Shown: one piece after another, positions 34,813 to 48,612 of the stretch
How the letters are laid out: the number at the start of each line of letters is the position of its first letter
Position numbering within the stretch: the stretch's first letter is position 1
NCBI GenBank assembly: GCA_004154925.1
Contig: QJNS01000136.1
Span: 145,896 to 209,895, forward strand
Length of the DNA: 64,000 nucleotides
Source: Monosporascus cannonballus
Taxonomy: Eukaryota; Ascomycota; Sordariomycetes; Xylariales
Direction: 5' to 3'
Translations under genes and position numbers: made by a program
Notes under the pieces: generated by a model
The model's database searches: none
What the model was told of the DNA's origin: nothing
What the model saw: the letters and a program-made list of their open reading frames with translations, nothing else

Positions 34813-37080
34813 ATTGTGTCTGTAGAGGGACGGTTGCAACTTTCCGGGTTAGGTGCTAAGGCTGCCCGGGTCAACATGGCACTGATCGACAGGATCATCT
34901 CGTCTCTTTATACTGATCTCAGAGGTGAATGAACCATATCTGAATCTACTACCTCCAAGCTATTTGTGGAAGGTGATAGTTGATTTCCAGAGTATAATGA
35001 GCGAACGGAGCAAGCAGCTCCTAGATCTTCCATCAACCTTCCTGTTCTTGACATCTGCGCTATACCCCGATATCGCTATGTATCAAGTTGCTGGCCTTGC
35101 CTGTTTTCATTGGCTACATTACCTTCAGCGGAAGGAACCTTACGGCACCGAGCGATCGTGCCCGTAGTCGCCTTCGACTTGTCCAATATAGACCTGCATA
35201 AGCGCAAACCGGCGATGCTACGTATAGTACTGGTTTCCGTTAGTGAACGGGCGTAAGTTTGAGAATGAGTTGGAGGACCAAGACTACGTCGAAAGTAAGT
35301 ATGCGAATGCGAATCTCAGGGACATATTACTGGTGGATAAGTTTGTATTAGACTGGTGTCCCCGGGGGTCGTTGCCCTGCCAAGGGTATTATCAAGCGCC
35401 GCTGCTCAGCGGCGTCGGCTTTGGGTTGGTCACGCGCTTCGGATCTATCCCTCAGCTATCTTATGGGCGCATCTGATGTAACACGAAGCCGCCTTTCCTT
35501 ATCAGAGGCCCGGGGCCGAGAGATGCATATCACCCCCCGATGGAGTCATGCTGGGACCTCCCTAAATCGGTACTGATGCCCGCAGTGGGTCCAGTCAAGT
35601 TGCGGAGTTGGCGTCACATACCGAGGCATACCCGGAGAGTACCACATCTAAACTACTGCCGCCTTCATCTTGGAGGCTATCTTTCAATGAGATAGTGAAC
35701 TGGCCGCTCCGAGGAGATAAACTCACGCTGAGACATTTTGTAGTGGCGGTCACCTTCTCCTCATAGCCTAGCCTGGCATTCATTGCCGCTCTTGACCCTG
35801 ACTACTATTAAATCACGGGAGAGTTTGATCCTGCACCGGTATCCTGCGTTGGATATAAGGTGCAATATAGTCTCTATAATTTCTACGGGAGACGATTATC
35901 GCATGTGTTGATGTTCTAGGATGTTGGCAGAATATTAAGCTCTTACAAAAGACTGTCCCATAAGCGTGCTTGGGCGACTTAAATGCCTACTACTAATAAG
36001 TCCCTTATGGTTAGGGTCAAAGCAACACTCCACGGGACCAGGCAACCCTGCGGAATAATATATACATTAGTACATATCACGGCAAACGCAGTCCAATACT
36101 AATGAACGCCATGGCAGACGTTGTGGGCCTTGAAAACGCTCAAGCTTATCCGTAATTTATAGAAAAGGCCATATACTGCGAGCACCGACTATGTTGCGTC
36201 GATCCTACTATAACGCCCCCTTACCTTGTGTTTATCTTAGCCATAGTCCGTAATATCTCGCTAAATCGAGTAGGCTCCAGCCCCTTCCGCCCTACGGAAT
36301 GACTCGTCACACAGACTTGGGGCTTCGGTGCAGCTCTTAGATAGGTTGGATATGTACACTCAAGATTAGTTGCTGGGCATATCATAAGCGAATTATAGCC
36401 AAATATATAGTCCCAGGGGTCTGGAGGAGGGGAGGGGGTTGTTGTTTCTATGATCGCCAATATCGCAAAGGAAAACAAAGGTGGAAAAGGGGAGGAAAGA
36501 ATAGAGGCCCAAAATGGGAGTAAATCTCACAAAGGGGCAAAATAGGCAATATGAGGATGTTCCTTGATGATATATGCAACGGAAAATAAGACAGTGTTGT
36601 GGCAATAAACATAGGGCGCACTCCATGCTAACATTAGTAAAGAGCAATAAATAAGTGAAATATCCACTATAGGACTGCGAACTGTTTGATATTAAGCTAT
36701 AGGTCCAACCGATATGATTGGATCTCCGTTTAGGTAGAAAAAAATTTTAAAGGAGGGGGAAAAGGAAGAACGAAGAAAGATCCAGCGGCGAGGGGAGAGA
36801 CCCGTATGCCCTCCAATTCTTACATATATATCTTAAGTATAATCTGAATGCCGCGAGATAGGGGCCGCTGACTAGTATTAAATGGCGGTGCTCTTCCCCT
36901 GCTTCCCATTCTGATCTACTATCATTGTAGAACAGGAAAGAAGTGGGGTTTAATTAATACAGAATAATATTGAATAAAATATTAATATAACCAATCAACA
37001 AACAGAAAACATATATTGAATCAAAAACAATCATCGAGATGCGCCAATAGATCTTACCGTTCTTCCATGGAGCCTACATC
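34813..37080. other. Intergenic, no gene supported
   Basis: About 2.3 kb. The left end should be the metalloprotease promoter and the right end the 3' UTR of the amidoligase gene. The region from 36,400 to 37,050 is AT/purine-rich, with hydrophobic minus-strand ORFs (36221-36647) that look like composition artefacts. Confidence 0.4.
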
Positions 37081-38802
37081 TCATCCAACAAACTTTACAT
37101 CCCAGTTCTTACTATGCCGTAGTATCCTCTTCTCGGCAATTTCTGCCTCTTCGAAAAGGCATAAATCGTCAAGGAGGTCAAGCACGTCGTAACTACCGTC
37201 CTGTTTCGCCGCGAGGTCGCAACGTGTCAGCACACTTAGGTATTCTTCCACGGGGGCATACATGGCAAAGTGCACCAACCCGACACATACGGCCGCCCAG
37301 GTCCCTACCCAGTCGTCCAGACAGCCTTCCCCCATACGAAACTCTATTGTCCGCTTCTGTTGGGCGGTGGTGTTAATGGCTCTGCAGCAGTAGTTATTGA
37401 AACTGATGCTCCCCCTAGCCTCACTGCCGGAGAGGAGCCTCGAGACGCAGCAGCTGCTGGGGGCGTCAAAGATCTGGCGGACGCCTTCAAAGACCCCGAT
37501 ATCTCCCTCGGCCCTTGCGGGGATCACCGAATAGATATCGACCCCTGTTCGGCGGCGAAGACGTCCTACGAGTTCTTGGAGCTCCGTAGCCGTATAACGA
37601 GGTAGTGCCATTTTCGGGCACGCCCGAGTCCACGGGGATTCGTGTCGGTAACTGGAATCCCCCTGGGACGGACTTGTCACAAGACCGGCCCTTCGAGAAA
37701 GTGCTTCGTCCAGATCACTGGGTGACCCACGCTGGTTCGCCGGGCCGCCCGGGGGACTGCTAATGTTATTAGGCTTGTTACATCGTGGGGAGCAACCGCT
37801 CGGGCTCACCGTGCCGCTTTGGGAACTGCTGTTAGAATCGCCGCCCTGTATGAAGGGCCCAAAGTGAAACGGCTGCCGTGATTTCTCGAATGCTTCGATC
37901 GTTTCTTCCTTTCTGTTCTCCTCTCGCCAGGTGATTGGTTCTTCGCCGTGTCGAACATTCGTCCCGAGGTATCTGAGGCAATCCCAGGCTATTGGATCTG
38001 ACCCCGCGCCTCCAGCGTGTGCTGGCTCGACTTCAACTCCCTTAGCCATGTTACTATATTCGCGTATGGGCTGGCAATATATGTTAGCCCGGCGTAGGGG
38101 GTTATGGAGAGTGAACAATAACAAGTCCGCGGCCCAGGAGAGCCCGGCTATCCGGCGGATCATATCCAGAGGTAAGCGTTCGATGCCCTGGCCCACATGG
38201 ACGTGGACAGAACATGTGTCGTTTACGCGCATTCGATATCTCTGTGTGAGAACTCTAAGGGCGTACTTGATAGCCTCGAACGCTTCAGGGGTAGCGTACT
38301 CGACAGGGCTCTGGATCTCAAGCGAGACCCACTGCTGGATTGGTCCGTAGAAGGGAAAGTTCTCTTCGTAGCCCAAGCTCTTCCGCTGGTAAAGGCTACC
38401 ATCGTCTTCGATTTCCCAGTCTTCGTAGCCCTGAAGCACCACCGCGGAATAACCGTCGTCTTGCAAATGGGTTTCCGCAAGAGACGAGGCGAGGCCCAGT
38501 CCCTCCAGTGTATCTCGGAGATCGTTGAAGATGATCTCCGCCGCAGCGCATACGGGGCTGTCGGTCCCGTACACATTCCTTTCGACACGTGCCCTCTCCA
38601 CCCTGAATGCTGGTGGAATGCCTTCGACGTGCTCGTGGGGATCTTTCTGATCTACGAACAGCCACGGCATGAGAAGTTCGACCTCGACTCCGAAGCTGAG
38701 GCTCAGAGCCTTCGTAGTCCCGGGCGTCGCCATCACCGAGCTTGTTAATCTTGAAAGGGTTTCTTTGAGATGAGAATGAAATACGGCTTGTCTAAAGGGC
38801 AA
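37081..38802 (-). CDS. Amidoligase-family protein (Amidoligase_2)
   Basis: A single ORF of 573 aa. A start at Met24 (MATPGTTKALSLSFGVEVE) is likelier and gives 550 aa. The fold is glutamine-synthetase-like. The first strand is SFGVEVELLMPW, with acidic residues expected to bind Mg-ATP. The core includes WVSLEIQSPVEY, then CSVHVHVGQG, and near the end TIEFRMGEGCLDDW. These fit the fungal Amidoligase_2 proteins, predicted to form amide bonds between a carboxylate and an amine or amino acid. Real substrates are unknown for most members. Between about residues 325 and 405 a Ser/Gly/Pro-rich insert (GGDSNSSSQSGTVSPSG) separates conserved halves. No signal peptide or membrane helix is seen. No partner genes are adjacent, unlike bacterial amidoligase operons. 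Confidence 0.82.
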   Translation of the reverse strand: MPFRQAVFHSHLKETLSRLTSSVMATPGTTKALSLSFGVEVELLMPWLFVDQKDPHEHVEGIPPAFRVERARVERNVYGTDSPVCAAAEIIFNDLRDTLEGLGLASSLAETHLQDDGYSAVVLQGYEDWEIEDDGSLYQRKSLGYEENFPFYGPIQQWVSLEIQSPVEYATPEAFEAIKYALRVLTQRYRMRVNDTCSVHVHVGQGIERLPLDMIRRIAGLSWAADLLLFTLHNPLRRANIYCQPIREYSNMAKGVEVEPAHAGGAGSDPIAWDCLRYLGTNVRHGEEPITWREENRKEETIEAFEKSRQPFHFGPFIQGGDSNSSSQSGTVSPSGCSPRCNKPNNISSPPGGPANQRGSPSDLDEALSRRAGLVTSPSQGDSSYRHESPWTRACPKMALPRYTATELQELVGRLRRRTGVDIYSVIPARAEGDIGVFEGVRQIFDAPSSCCVSRLLSGSEARGSISFNNYCCRAINTTAQQKRTIEFRMGEGCLDDWVGTWAAVCVGLVHFAMYAPVEEYLSVLTRCDLAAKQDGSYDVLDLLDDLCLFEEAEIAEKRILRHSKNWDVKFVG

Positions 38803-40054
38803 TGTATATCCCCGTTGCGACTTGGACCACGGGTACTTTTGTAGCTTATATGGACACTTCGAACAGTCCGACTGTTCAATTACAGATTGGTCGTTTTGTT
38901 ACAACAGACGTTTACGGGATTGTTCATAGGCCTTCAAAAATGTTGGCGGCCATATCCAATTAGACGACATCCCAACAATGGAAGAGCCTCGCTCCAGCAG
39001 GAAGACTGCGGTGAATTTGTTATAAACGCCCGAATACACCAGATTGCCCGTCAGAAATCCGCAAACTACCTGCATCCATTCCACCACGTCCAGTACACCC
39101 GTGTAAGTTCCATCCACTGGCTGTAGACCTCAGGCTAATTTCTATATGCGGGATGGAAGTGACTGAGTAAACTGTTTGGACCGTGCATATGTTGCATGTC
39201 AACGTTTGAAGCTTATGGCCTCGTAGTGATGCTTGGATACGTATTATTATAAAGGGATTATTCGGTTGTCGTGGAATAAGGGTATCTATGTTAGTCATCA
39301 AGCTCCCAGCACCCCGGAAGAACCTTATTCCGGCGCGCCCACAGTATATAGAGAGCTTCCTAGCCACCGCTCCCTAGAGCTCAATTCTAGTCAGACAATT
39401 ATCACTTCCCACACTCTATGTTACCTTATCTACCGATCATCCTAACTGTCACATCGGTGCAGGGGTCATTCAAGGGGTTAGGATTGAATATACCTAGCTC
39501 GATCCAGTAGGGACACTTGACCCAGGCTCATCCTTTGTACTCGCCTTATGTCCGATCACATCGCCGGAGCTGGACGGGCAAGACAAAGGCGTTATTTACT
39601 TGCGCTTTGTATCATCATAGCCCGTGCACGCGTGTTGACAACAATGAATACTAGCGTTGAGCACAGGGTATTCTAACTCCCTCTTTTATCACCAAAGCCT
39701 TGAATCGAGGCTTCGGCGTTGTAGTCGAGGAGATACGGTTAGCTCCTGGTCGCACCCTATGGTGTCACGTCTTAGTTAGATCTATTGGGTCCTTGAGAAC
39801 AAGACCGTTGACGGCTCTCCAGTTCGCACAAAGGTAGAATCAATTCCGGTTTCCGTGCATCCTGGAGACGAGGCTAGCAACAAGTATTCCTCAGTGGTAG
39901 ATCAACGTATAGGCAAAGAGATTTATTAAATCATTCACTCGTGATGTGTCATCCAATAATACATCGTGACTCATATATCGTACACCATATGATACAATTG
40001 TGTGTTGTGAACCCTCTCAAACGCTGAACCCTTACGCCGCGCCAAATGCGGAGA
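38803..40054. other. Intergenic, no gene seen
   Basis: About 1.25 kb upstream of the amidoligase gene and downstream of the orphan repeat ORF. ORFs are short and overlap on opposite strands. Confidence 0.45.
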
Positions 40055-40588
40055 TCAAAAAATATCAGATAACAACTTCAACCAAGTCTTGTGGGGGTTT
40101 ATCGGAGTAGGCCCTATTATCCAATTAGACGAGCTGTCATAAAATAGAACGGGAGCGGTAATCCTCACCTGTCTTGCAACATTGCCTGGTGGTGTGGTAG
40201 TTTGGGACTGGGGTTGCGAGCGTTTGGTCGCTTGGTAGACGAGGAACGAGCCCCTCGTATTACGCATCCGCATGTTGGAGGCTAGGTCGGCTAGCACCGC
40301 GGCTGTAGTGGACGATTGTTTAAAGTTATTGTTGCGAGGGAGAGAGGTACGGGGGTAGCGCTGTATCGAGTCTCGGCGCTGTAACGACTCCCGACGTGGT
40401 AGAGAGGTTCTGGTTGACGTCCTTTGCTTTAGGGACGCGCGTTGGGTCTTTTCATGGGTTTGAGAGGGTAACGAGTCCGGACGTAGAGTAGTTCTACTTG
40501 ACCCTCTTTGCCTCAAGGACGGCCGCTGGGATTTTTCATGAGCCTGAGACGACTCATAGGGGTATGACACTAAGTATAGGTGATCCAT
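40055..40588 (-). CDS. Orphan Ser/Arg-rich repeat protein
   Basis: An ORF of 177 aa, unrecognised. Near the N-terminus two related units of about 28 aa stand in tandem: one starts AHEKSQRPSLRQRGSSRTTL and the next THEKTQRASLKQRTSTRTSL. A further partial copy follows (RRESLQRRDSIQRYPRTSLP). Units carry R-x-S and S-x-R sites that kinases could use. The rest is basic and low-complexity until a C-terminus with RITAPVLFYDSSSNWI. A donor-like GTGAGG follows the GNVARQ codons, so the gene may continue through an intron. Another ORF (40570-40806) overlaps its start in a different frame and may belong to the same gene through splicing or a frameshift. No known domain. Confidence 0.35.
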   Translation of the reverse strand: MDHLYLVSYPYESSQAHEKSQRPSLRQRGSSRTTLRPDSLPSQTHEKTQRASLKQRTSTRTSLPRRESLQRRDSIQRYPRTSLPRNNNFKQSSTTAAVLADLASNMRMRNTRGSFLVYQATKRSQPQSQTTTPPGNVARQVRITAPVLFYDSSSNWIIGPTPINPHKTWLKLLSDIF

Positions 40589-40806
40589 GATGCGTAGTGT
40601 TCTAAGATAATTGGATCTGGGGATGGACTAATAACTGTGGTTGATATATTAGGCTGATTTCTTTCTAAACTGCGACAGGGGGCCATTTGTAGGACCAGGT
40701 GGATGGCATTTGTATTAAATGCCATTTCTACTAAGCGTACTTTACATTCCCCATCTGCCGCAAGGGTTATTCGCGTCGTTTTGGTGGACACGGGAAGTGT
40801 ATTCAT

Positions 40807-43391
40807 TGTGTGTCGGTTCCAGGCTCCTTACATCATAGTGTAGTTATGACAGGGTGAAAACTTCCGGCTGCTAGTGCGGACATGCTGTGGTTTGGTGAGC
40901 GACCTGGCAGCCTGTAAAAGTACGGGGGCATGGGCAGAATAGCTGTAATGGAGGATATGTCCCCCTGGAGTTCTGCTCCAGTGTTACAGGTCGGTCGCGA
41001 TACAACTGGGCTTTCATCGAGATCGCGGCCTTTCCAGTTACTAAGAAGCCTTGCATGACGTCAAGAATATTCCAGACGTTAGGGTGAGTTACCTGGCACC
41101 AGCCCATAGGTACTTAGCGCTCACTATTTACGGTACGTAGTGCAAGGGGGACAAAGGTCATGTCTCCGCATAACTGACGTTAGATTGTCTTGCCACGAAA
41201 GGTTCTCGAGACCGGATTCCTTTTGGCTGGAATGGTGCAACCCCGAAGCGATCTGTCACATGTCACCTCCACTGCTTTGCTGTTATCTTCCGATTGCCCC
41301 CAGTCGATCAGATTTGTTTGATAAGCCTTCTTGAGTCCTTATCGGGCGCTCAGTGCGGCACATCTCTCGTTGCACAGCCACTGGAAGGCGTCACAAAAGC
41401 GTAATGGTGGCCTGGAGGAACAAGTCCTATAGCTCCTTTTAATCAAAATGATACAGGTGGCTATGAATATATGGTTAATATTTAGGAACCTTTCAAAAGA
41501 TTGACGTAATAGGGTAGATTGCGAATATGATTGTCAGAACGACCGTCGACTGAGTAATGCCTTCGCCCATTGATCCCTTTACCAGACCCAAAGAGTGCAC
41601 TCCCTGTAGGTATGCTCGCCAGGGCAGTAACGCAGTTAAAGGGGGTACGAAGATGAATTGCTCGAAGTTGCTCGATTTGCCCGGATGCGGCTGGCTTACG
41701 TGTCCAGATTGGCAGCATTGAGATACAGAGTTGAGACGCTTCAATATTTTGAGAGAGCGAAGGTTGTGAGTTACAACGAGGAGTTGCAGTGCTGAAAGCC
41801 TAAGGCCCAATGTCTTTACAGTGTTAGAGTGTATCCGATTGAAGGTCAACTGGCTGTACCACCAACAACTCTTTCAGCTTGGGGTTAACACCTCCTGTCA
41901 ACACCAATTACAGCAATAGGAGGTTTCCGAATAGCACTCAGTTCCCTTTCAGGAAGGGCGCCGTTTGAAGCAGTTACGGAGGCAGTTGGTGGGCGTTCAA
42001 TTTGATAGTGGTGATCCTAGTTACCTGGAGTCATATCAATTTGAAGATGGGTAGCCCAGGCAAATGTCAAGGCGTAGCGATATTCGCGACCTAGCATAAT
42101 CTCATTAAAATATGAACAAAATTGGCGGAAATGTAAATGTCATGGCAGAGGGCCTTGTGGATTGGAACTTGGCCGTCGAGGAATCAAGCATCAAACACTC
42201 AATTTCCACTCAATCCTCACTATGCGTCAACAACCTACCATCTACTGTTTCCCTCCGATCACCCTTGGGTAACCGCACCCACTGACAGGAGACAACAGAC
42301 AACGGCCAACTATCTTGGGTATACTCGCTCAACCCAGGACGGACGGACTCCCTGGACTATTTTCTGTCTCACAAAGACGCGGCGCGAATGAGCGTATATA
42401 GGAAGAACATCGTCGCCCGAACCTTCTCCAAGGCCTGACGATGCTCCAGAAGCGAGGGTACCCGAGCTCAGGGCTGGGAGACGTCCCGTCCCAGTGAGGT
42501 TACTAGAAGTGGGTCGACCCAAGGCGCGGCCGTTACTTACCTATTTTAATGCACCGATCAGTTCTGAGATCCATCCCAGGGCCGGCCGCCAAGGGACTCC
42601 ATCGCAGCGCTGTTTCCCCCTTACAGCCCCGACCGCTGCCGCGGCCAAATGCATGCGTGGCGGGTAAATACATTCCCCTCCCCCGTTTCTCCCACTCTGA
42701 TCCTTCTGTGCTCGGCGGAGAGAGCTACTAGCCACTTGCGGTCCAACGGCAGAGCATAGAGAGCGAGGCGAGCGGGGGCGGCCCAGCCTTGGGTGAAGCG
42801 GAGAAAGGTTCGGTGTCAGCTAGCGCCTTTCCGCGAGGTGACTAGAAGAACTCTCGAGGCCTCCTTTGGTGCTGGAATTGCTGTAACGCCAGTAAGCGGG
42901 GCAACAAGGCGGCTCTGGGAGGAAGTGGCAAGGAAGCGATACGGTTCGGCTGACGAGGTGTACACATCAGAACGCAATGTTGCGAGATTGATCAAATTCC
43001 GGATAACTCCCATCAGAGCGTGAACACGGAAATAGACACGGCGCTGACGGAGATAAGAGCGTATTGCAAGGTTTGGAGTCAAGTAATATAGTGTTTGTGG
43101 TATCCCTAGAATAAAGTTATCGTCATGAAGGTCTACAAATATTCTATGTATCAAACGATGCCTATTAAAATGCCTGGCATTTCCCAGGGTGAAAAGCCAA
43201 CTCTTGCGACCCCAACCAAACGCCGCAACCTGTATGTATTCGTGGAGCGCCGAGATAAATCAGATAGTCCAAGCCATAGATAAAAATGCTATAGAAGGAC
43301 GCCGCTAATACCGGGAAACGAGCACACGGCGTCTAGAATACCTGCGCCCAATACATATATCCACATACCATGTATCCATTCTCGCAAAAGC
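40807..43391. other. Intergenic, no gene supported
   Basis: About 2.6 kb. A GC-rich patch at 42,300-43,020 carries ORFs on both strands. The plus-strand one at 42793-43023 starts with a basic KRRKVRC stretch, but the other cysteines of a zinc cluster are absent. Nothing else stands out. Confidence 0.4.
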
Positions 43392-45452
43392 CTACGAGAG
43401 CCTCGGCAGAGTCTCGCTCTGAAACTCGTCATCGATCAACTCGTCCGCATCCTCCTCGTCGCCGGGGTCGCGCATGGGGACAGCGAGGTAGTCGTCGTTG
43501 TCTTCTTGGAGGTATACTATATTGTCCCACGAGTCAGATGTCCCTTCGGCGGAACCATAAGATGCGATGAGGGGGGTACAAAGTGGACGAAGGGTAGAGA
43601 GTCGGGGGCTAGGGAAACGAGCGCAAGAACTTACGATGCGGCCTCAAGAACAGGCTTGCGAGAAGCGCGAGCCCGAATATCGCGGTAAGGAGCACGAAGA
43701 AGGCCTGAGGAAATGTCTCGACGGTGGCGGCGTACAGGCCGTTAAAGAGGATGGGCGAGATGACGCGGCCCAGGGCGTGTAGCAGGCCGAGGGCGCCAAG
43801 CAGCGAGCCAACGCGTTCAGTGGGCACGTGCTTAGTGATGGCGCTCTGTATAACCGCGCTGCCGATGCCGCCAAAGGCGGCCACGACGCCGCAAAGGATA
43901 AAGAGGCCCGGCGTGCGCACGACGACATAGCCCACAAGGCCGGCCACGTCGCTGACGAGCGCTACGCGTAGCAGCCAGATGTCGAGGCCGTCGGCGCCTG
44001 CGTTGGTCTCGGCGGGGGCGTTTTGCGGGTCGACGCCGAGCTGCTGCTGGCGCCGGCGCATCGGCCGGATCCGGAACACGTAGTTGACGGCGGGCAGGAG
44101 GCACATCAGCACGACGACGCGCGTGAGGCTGGTGATGGACACGTAGCGCGACGCCTCCAGCGTGCCCCAGTCGAACAGGTACTCCGAGTACAGGACCGTC
44201 ACGGTCCCCGCGCCCATGGCCGTCGAGAGGATGATGGTGTCGATAGCTGCTAGAAGCATTATATTCCGCCTTAGGGCACGATTCCCGGGCCCGCTGGGGG
44301 CGAGGATCTTCAGCGGCGCGAGGGGGTTGGCGCTCAGAAGTGCGGGGAGCCACGTGCCCCTGCTCATGCGGTCGTTCAGGAACCTGGCGGCGCGCGGACC
44401 GGCGAATCTCGAGAGGTAGTCGGGTACACTTGATCGGAGCTGGTTCGTGGTGGCTGCTTGCTCAGCGTCGTACTTTTCGCGTGCGAGCATCTGGCGCTTC
44501 TTAGATAACGACTCGGGCGTTATGAAGTAGACAAAGCTAATAAAGAAGACATGGCAGCCGAGGGTGACATAAAAGACAGAGAGGAGGGTGCCCGTCCACT
44601 TGACGAAGTAGCCGGCAAGGAGCGGGCCAAAAGCGAGGCCGGTAAATAGACATGCGTGCAAGTAGCCAATATACACTCCGCGCTTCGATGGGGGTGAGCA
44701 GTCGCTCGTGTACGAGTGGCTCAGGAGACTTCCAGCGGTGAAAGAGCCCGTAATGCCGTCGAAAAACGAACCCAGAATCATCCACTTGTAGTCAATGGCT
44801 TCCAGAAACCTCGCCGCGAGGATGGTGATGATCTCATTAAGCACGCCACCACAAGATGCAATCACCATCAACCTCTTCCGGCCATAACGGTCGGAGAGGG
44901 AGCCCAGCTTGGGTGCCGTCAACGCGCTTAGCACGCCCGTCAGCACGGTCATGACAAGCGTGAAGGTCGCAACGTCTTTCTGGACGCCGGGCACATTGCA
45001 CTGTGGGTTATCAGAACCCAGGATCACCGGCGTGAAGGTGAAGGTGGGGTCAAGCACCTGCCGGTCAGCAAAGTACTGACGACATACGAGGTCGACAACT
45101 CTATCAGACAGTCGCTTTGGTTAGCCGTATGGTCTGCGCCTTCTGCATGGGATTTGCAGAGATATTTTGCTCACAAATTAAGTTTCGGGACAAGAGAGCC
45201 GCCGAAGGCGAGGGTGAAGAGAAAATACGGTCCAATCAGCCAGTACACGGACGGCCTCTGCCACCACGGCAGGCCTGCAAAATCCGCAAATCTATCCCGG
45301 CTCCCCTTTCCCGCCCCGTCAGTATTATCCTCTTGTTCTCCGGCGCCCGCGCCGATCAAGGGTGCCGAATCCGACGAGGGTTCATATATTTCTGCATCTA
45401 TGAGCCGGATCTGCCCCACGCCATGGCTCCCCGGATGTCGTTCGTTCGTCAT
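43392..45452 (-). CDS. MFS transporter (TetA/MFSD14-like)
   Basis: Three exons on the minus strand (45175-45452, 43635-45100, 43392-43516) encode 622 aa, with phases 2 and 1 agreeing. An acidic N-terminus of about 65 aa leads to a first helix (PYFLFTLAFGGSLVPKLNLV). Twelve predicted helices follow, with the MFS motif GSLSDRYGRKRLM after the second helix and GYLHACLFTGLAFGPLLAG in the next helices. A cytosolic loop between halves spans roughly residues 280-350. The last exon is a strongly acidic tail (DPGDEEDADELIDDEF). The architecture resembles DHA1/Tet-type carriers found widely in fungi. Substrate and membrane location cannot be told from sequence. Earlier ORF calls stop at 43609 because they read into intron 2. 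Confidence 0.88.
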
Positions 45453-46609
45453 CGTTATCGATAGCGTTCTCGTAGTGTCGCCTCCGTCTTGTGCCCCTTA
45501 TTGGGTTCGCTGCCTGTTTCTGACTTTCTCCTAATAGGAAAGTCTTCGGACGGTGCGAACCTCTAATCGCCGGGAGCAGGACTATGATATCCAACGTCTC
45601 GCGAGGTCTTTCTCGGCGCGACTGCGTCCCTAAACCCTTTACTCAAAGTGTAAGTGACATGGCTGGCGTACAAGTATAAACTCAAATCATACCTTGCCGG
45701 CACAGCGCAGCGCCCTCTTGACCACGACTTCACTAGACTTCAGGACTATCTAGACGACCTCAAAACGTTTGGGGCAGCACTGACTAGGCGTTGATGAATT
45801 TTGCTCCATGCCTGTGAGGGGAAACCAGATAAAGTTTACAGTGATGCCTGAATGATGCATCACGAGCAGAGAAGTTCCTCAGTAGACTGCCCCTGGGATG
45901 TGGACTTCAGCTGGATATCTTCAAAAGCCCATGCTGATCTCTGCGCAATGGAAGTGGGCCGTATACCTATGTAGCAAGGGGCTTAGAGTTTCGCGTTCTG
46001 ACCTGATTGGGCGCCCTGGGACGCTGGTATCTCTACGTAGCCCAGCTCGGGCTTTCGGATCACAAACATTCATCAATGCTTCTCAAATCATTTGCGATTA
46101 CCAATCAATCGCGGTCGACATTAATCAGACTGAGATACCCAATTTATATGTAGCCTATATACCATGCATGTACTCTACATCATAGACTGCTACGCCCCAT
46201 AAATTGGAGGATACGCGACTCGTTATTGGACAATCCGAAGCTAGTATATCGATGACGCACGGATGCGTTGTAGGGTACCGAGCTTATCCTGCTTTAGGAC
46301 AAAATCAACGCGATTGATTAATAAGCCAGACGGGGTTCGGTACCCCTAGATTCTCCGGGGGCTCGGAAGTGGCTTGGTTATCACCGACCCAATTCTCGCT
46401 TGGTGTAATGATCCACTGCCTTCGAGCAAGTTGAAGTGCATCGAAAATGTGGGTTTTGGATTCGCTTTTGTCACCCGTGATAGATAACCCGTGATGTATC
46501 TCTTAATGCCCACTCCAGAGTTAACCCGCTCCTACGAGAGTGGTACATATATGTAATGGTACCGATTTTGAGCATCCCATCGTATACAGAGTCTATGGAA
46601 CATACTTGC
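45453..46609. other. Intergenic, no gene seen
   Basis: About 1.15 kb between the 5' end of the MFS transporter and the 3' end of the ferrochelatase gene. The first few hundred bases should hold the MFS promoter. No RNA gene or repeat was recognised. Confidence 0.45.
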
Positions 46610-47993
<1,384 letters not shown>

Positions 47994-48612
47994 GCCGTGC
48001 ACTTCTCTTGCTCTTCCGAATACACGTCTCAGGATGTCCCGGATTGTGTAGATTGATGAGCCATACACAAAAAGCTTAAAGGGGTGCAATAGGCGGGATA
48101 TCACTGATCCGATAACAAGCCAGTTGTCATGATTTCTCGATTAGCCACATCCATCGATGACAGCATAGGTACTATGGAGGCAATTGCTACGCACAGTAGA
48201 ATCTAACTTACCTAATCCCGGTCAAGCTCGGACTCGGCTCTCCGGCAGTCCGGTCGGTCCCCTTGCACCCGAACCTTACACAGGTAGGTAGTTGCAGCTC
48301 CGGACGTGATTGGTTCCAGTGCCTTGGCAAGCACGAAGTTATCTGGCGGGGGCTGATTTTAGTGGCTGAGCGAGTCACCTGAGGACGTGACTGCATCCTT
48401 TGAGATCCACCTTGTGAAACGCGTTAGACCGCGACATCTGCCTGATTCGTGCCGCTCCTGAGATGCTTGGCATGCCATGAATGCGACACACTGAAAACAT
48501 ACACTGGTCATCGAGAGCTCATACCTTTGAATCGGTCCCGTTCAAACCGAATCTCTTTGATCTGTTGCTCTCAGTTCCCCCCGCATACTATACCGATTGA
48601 CTAGACATTGCG
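47994..48612. promoter_or_regulatory. Bidirectional promoter region of HEM15 and KU70
   Basis: The two start codons lie 619 bp apart and face away from each other. ATTGG (reverse of the CCAAT box) is at 48309-48313, roughly midway. A shared promoter is inferred from layout only. Confidence 0.45.

Noticed and set aside
38197..38748. 183-codon plus-strand ORF opposite the amidoligase
   Set aside because: Antisense to conserved motifs; composition explained by the sense gene.
42780..43023. Possible Zn2Cys6 fragment (KRRKVRC)
   Set aside because: Only one of the six cysteines is present in the right place and the following sequence does not fit a cluster.
47994..48104. 37-residue N-terminal extension of ferrochelatase
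   Set aside because: The mitochondrial presequence begins at the internal Met (47993); the extension has no targeting character.
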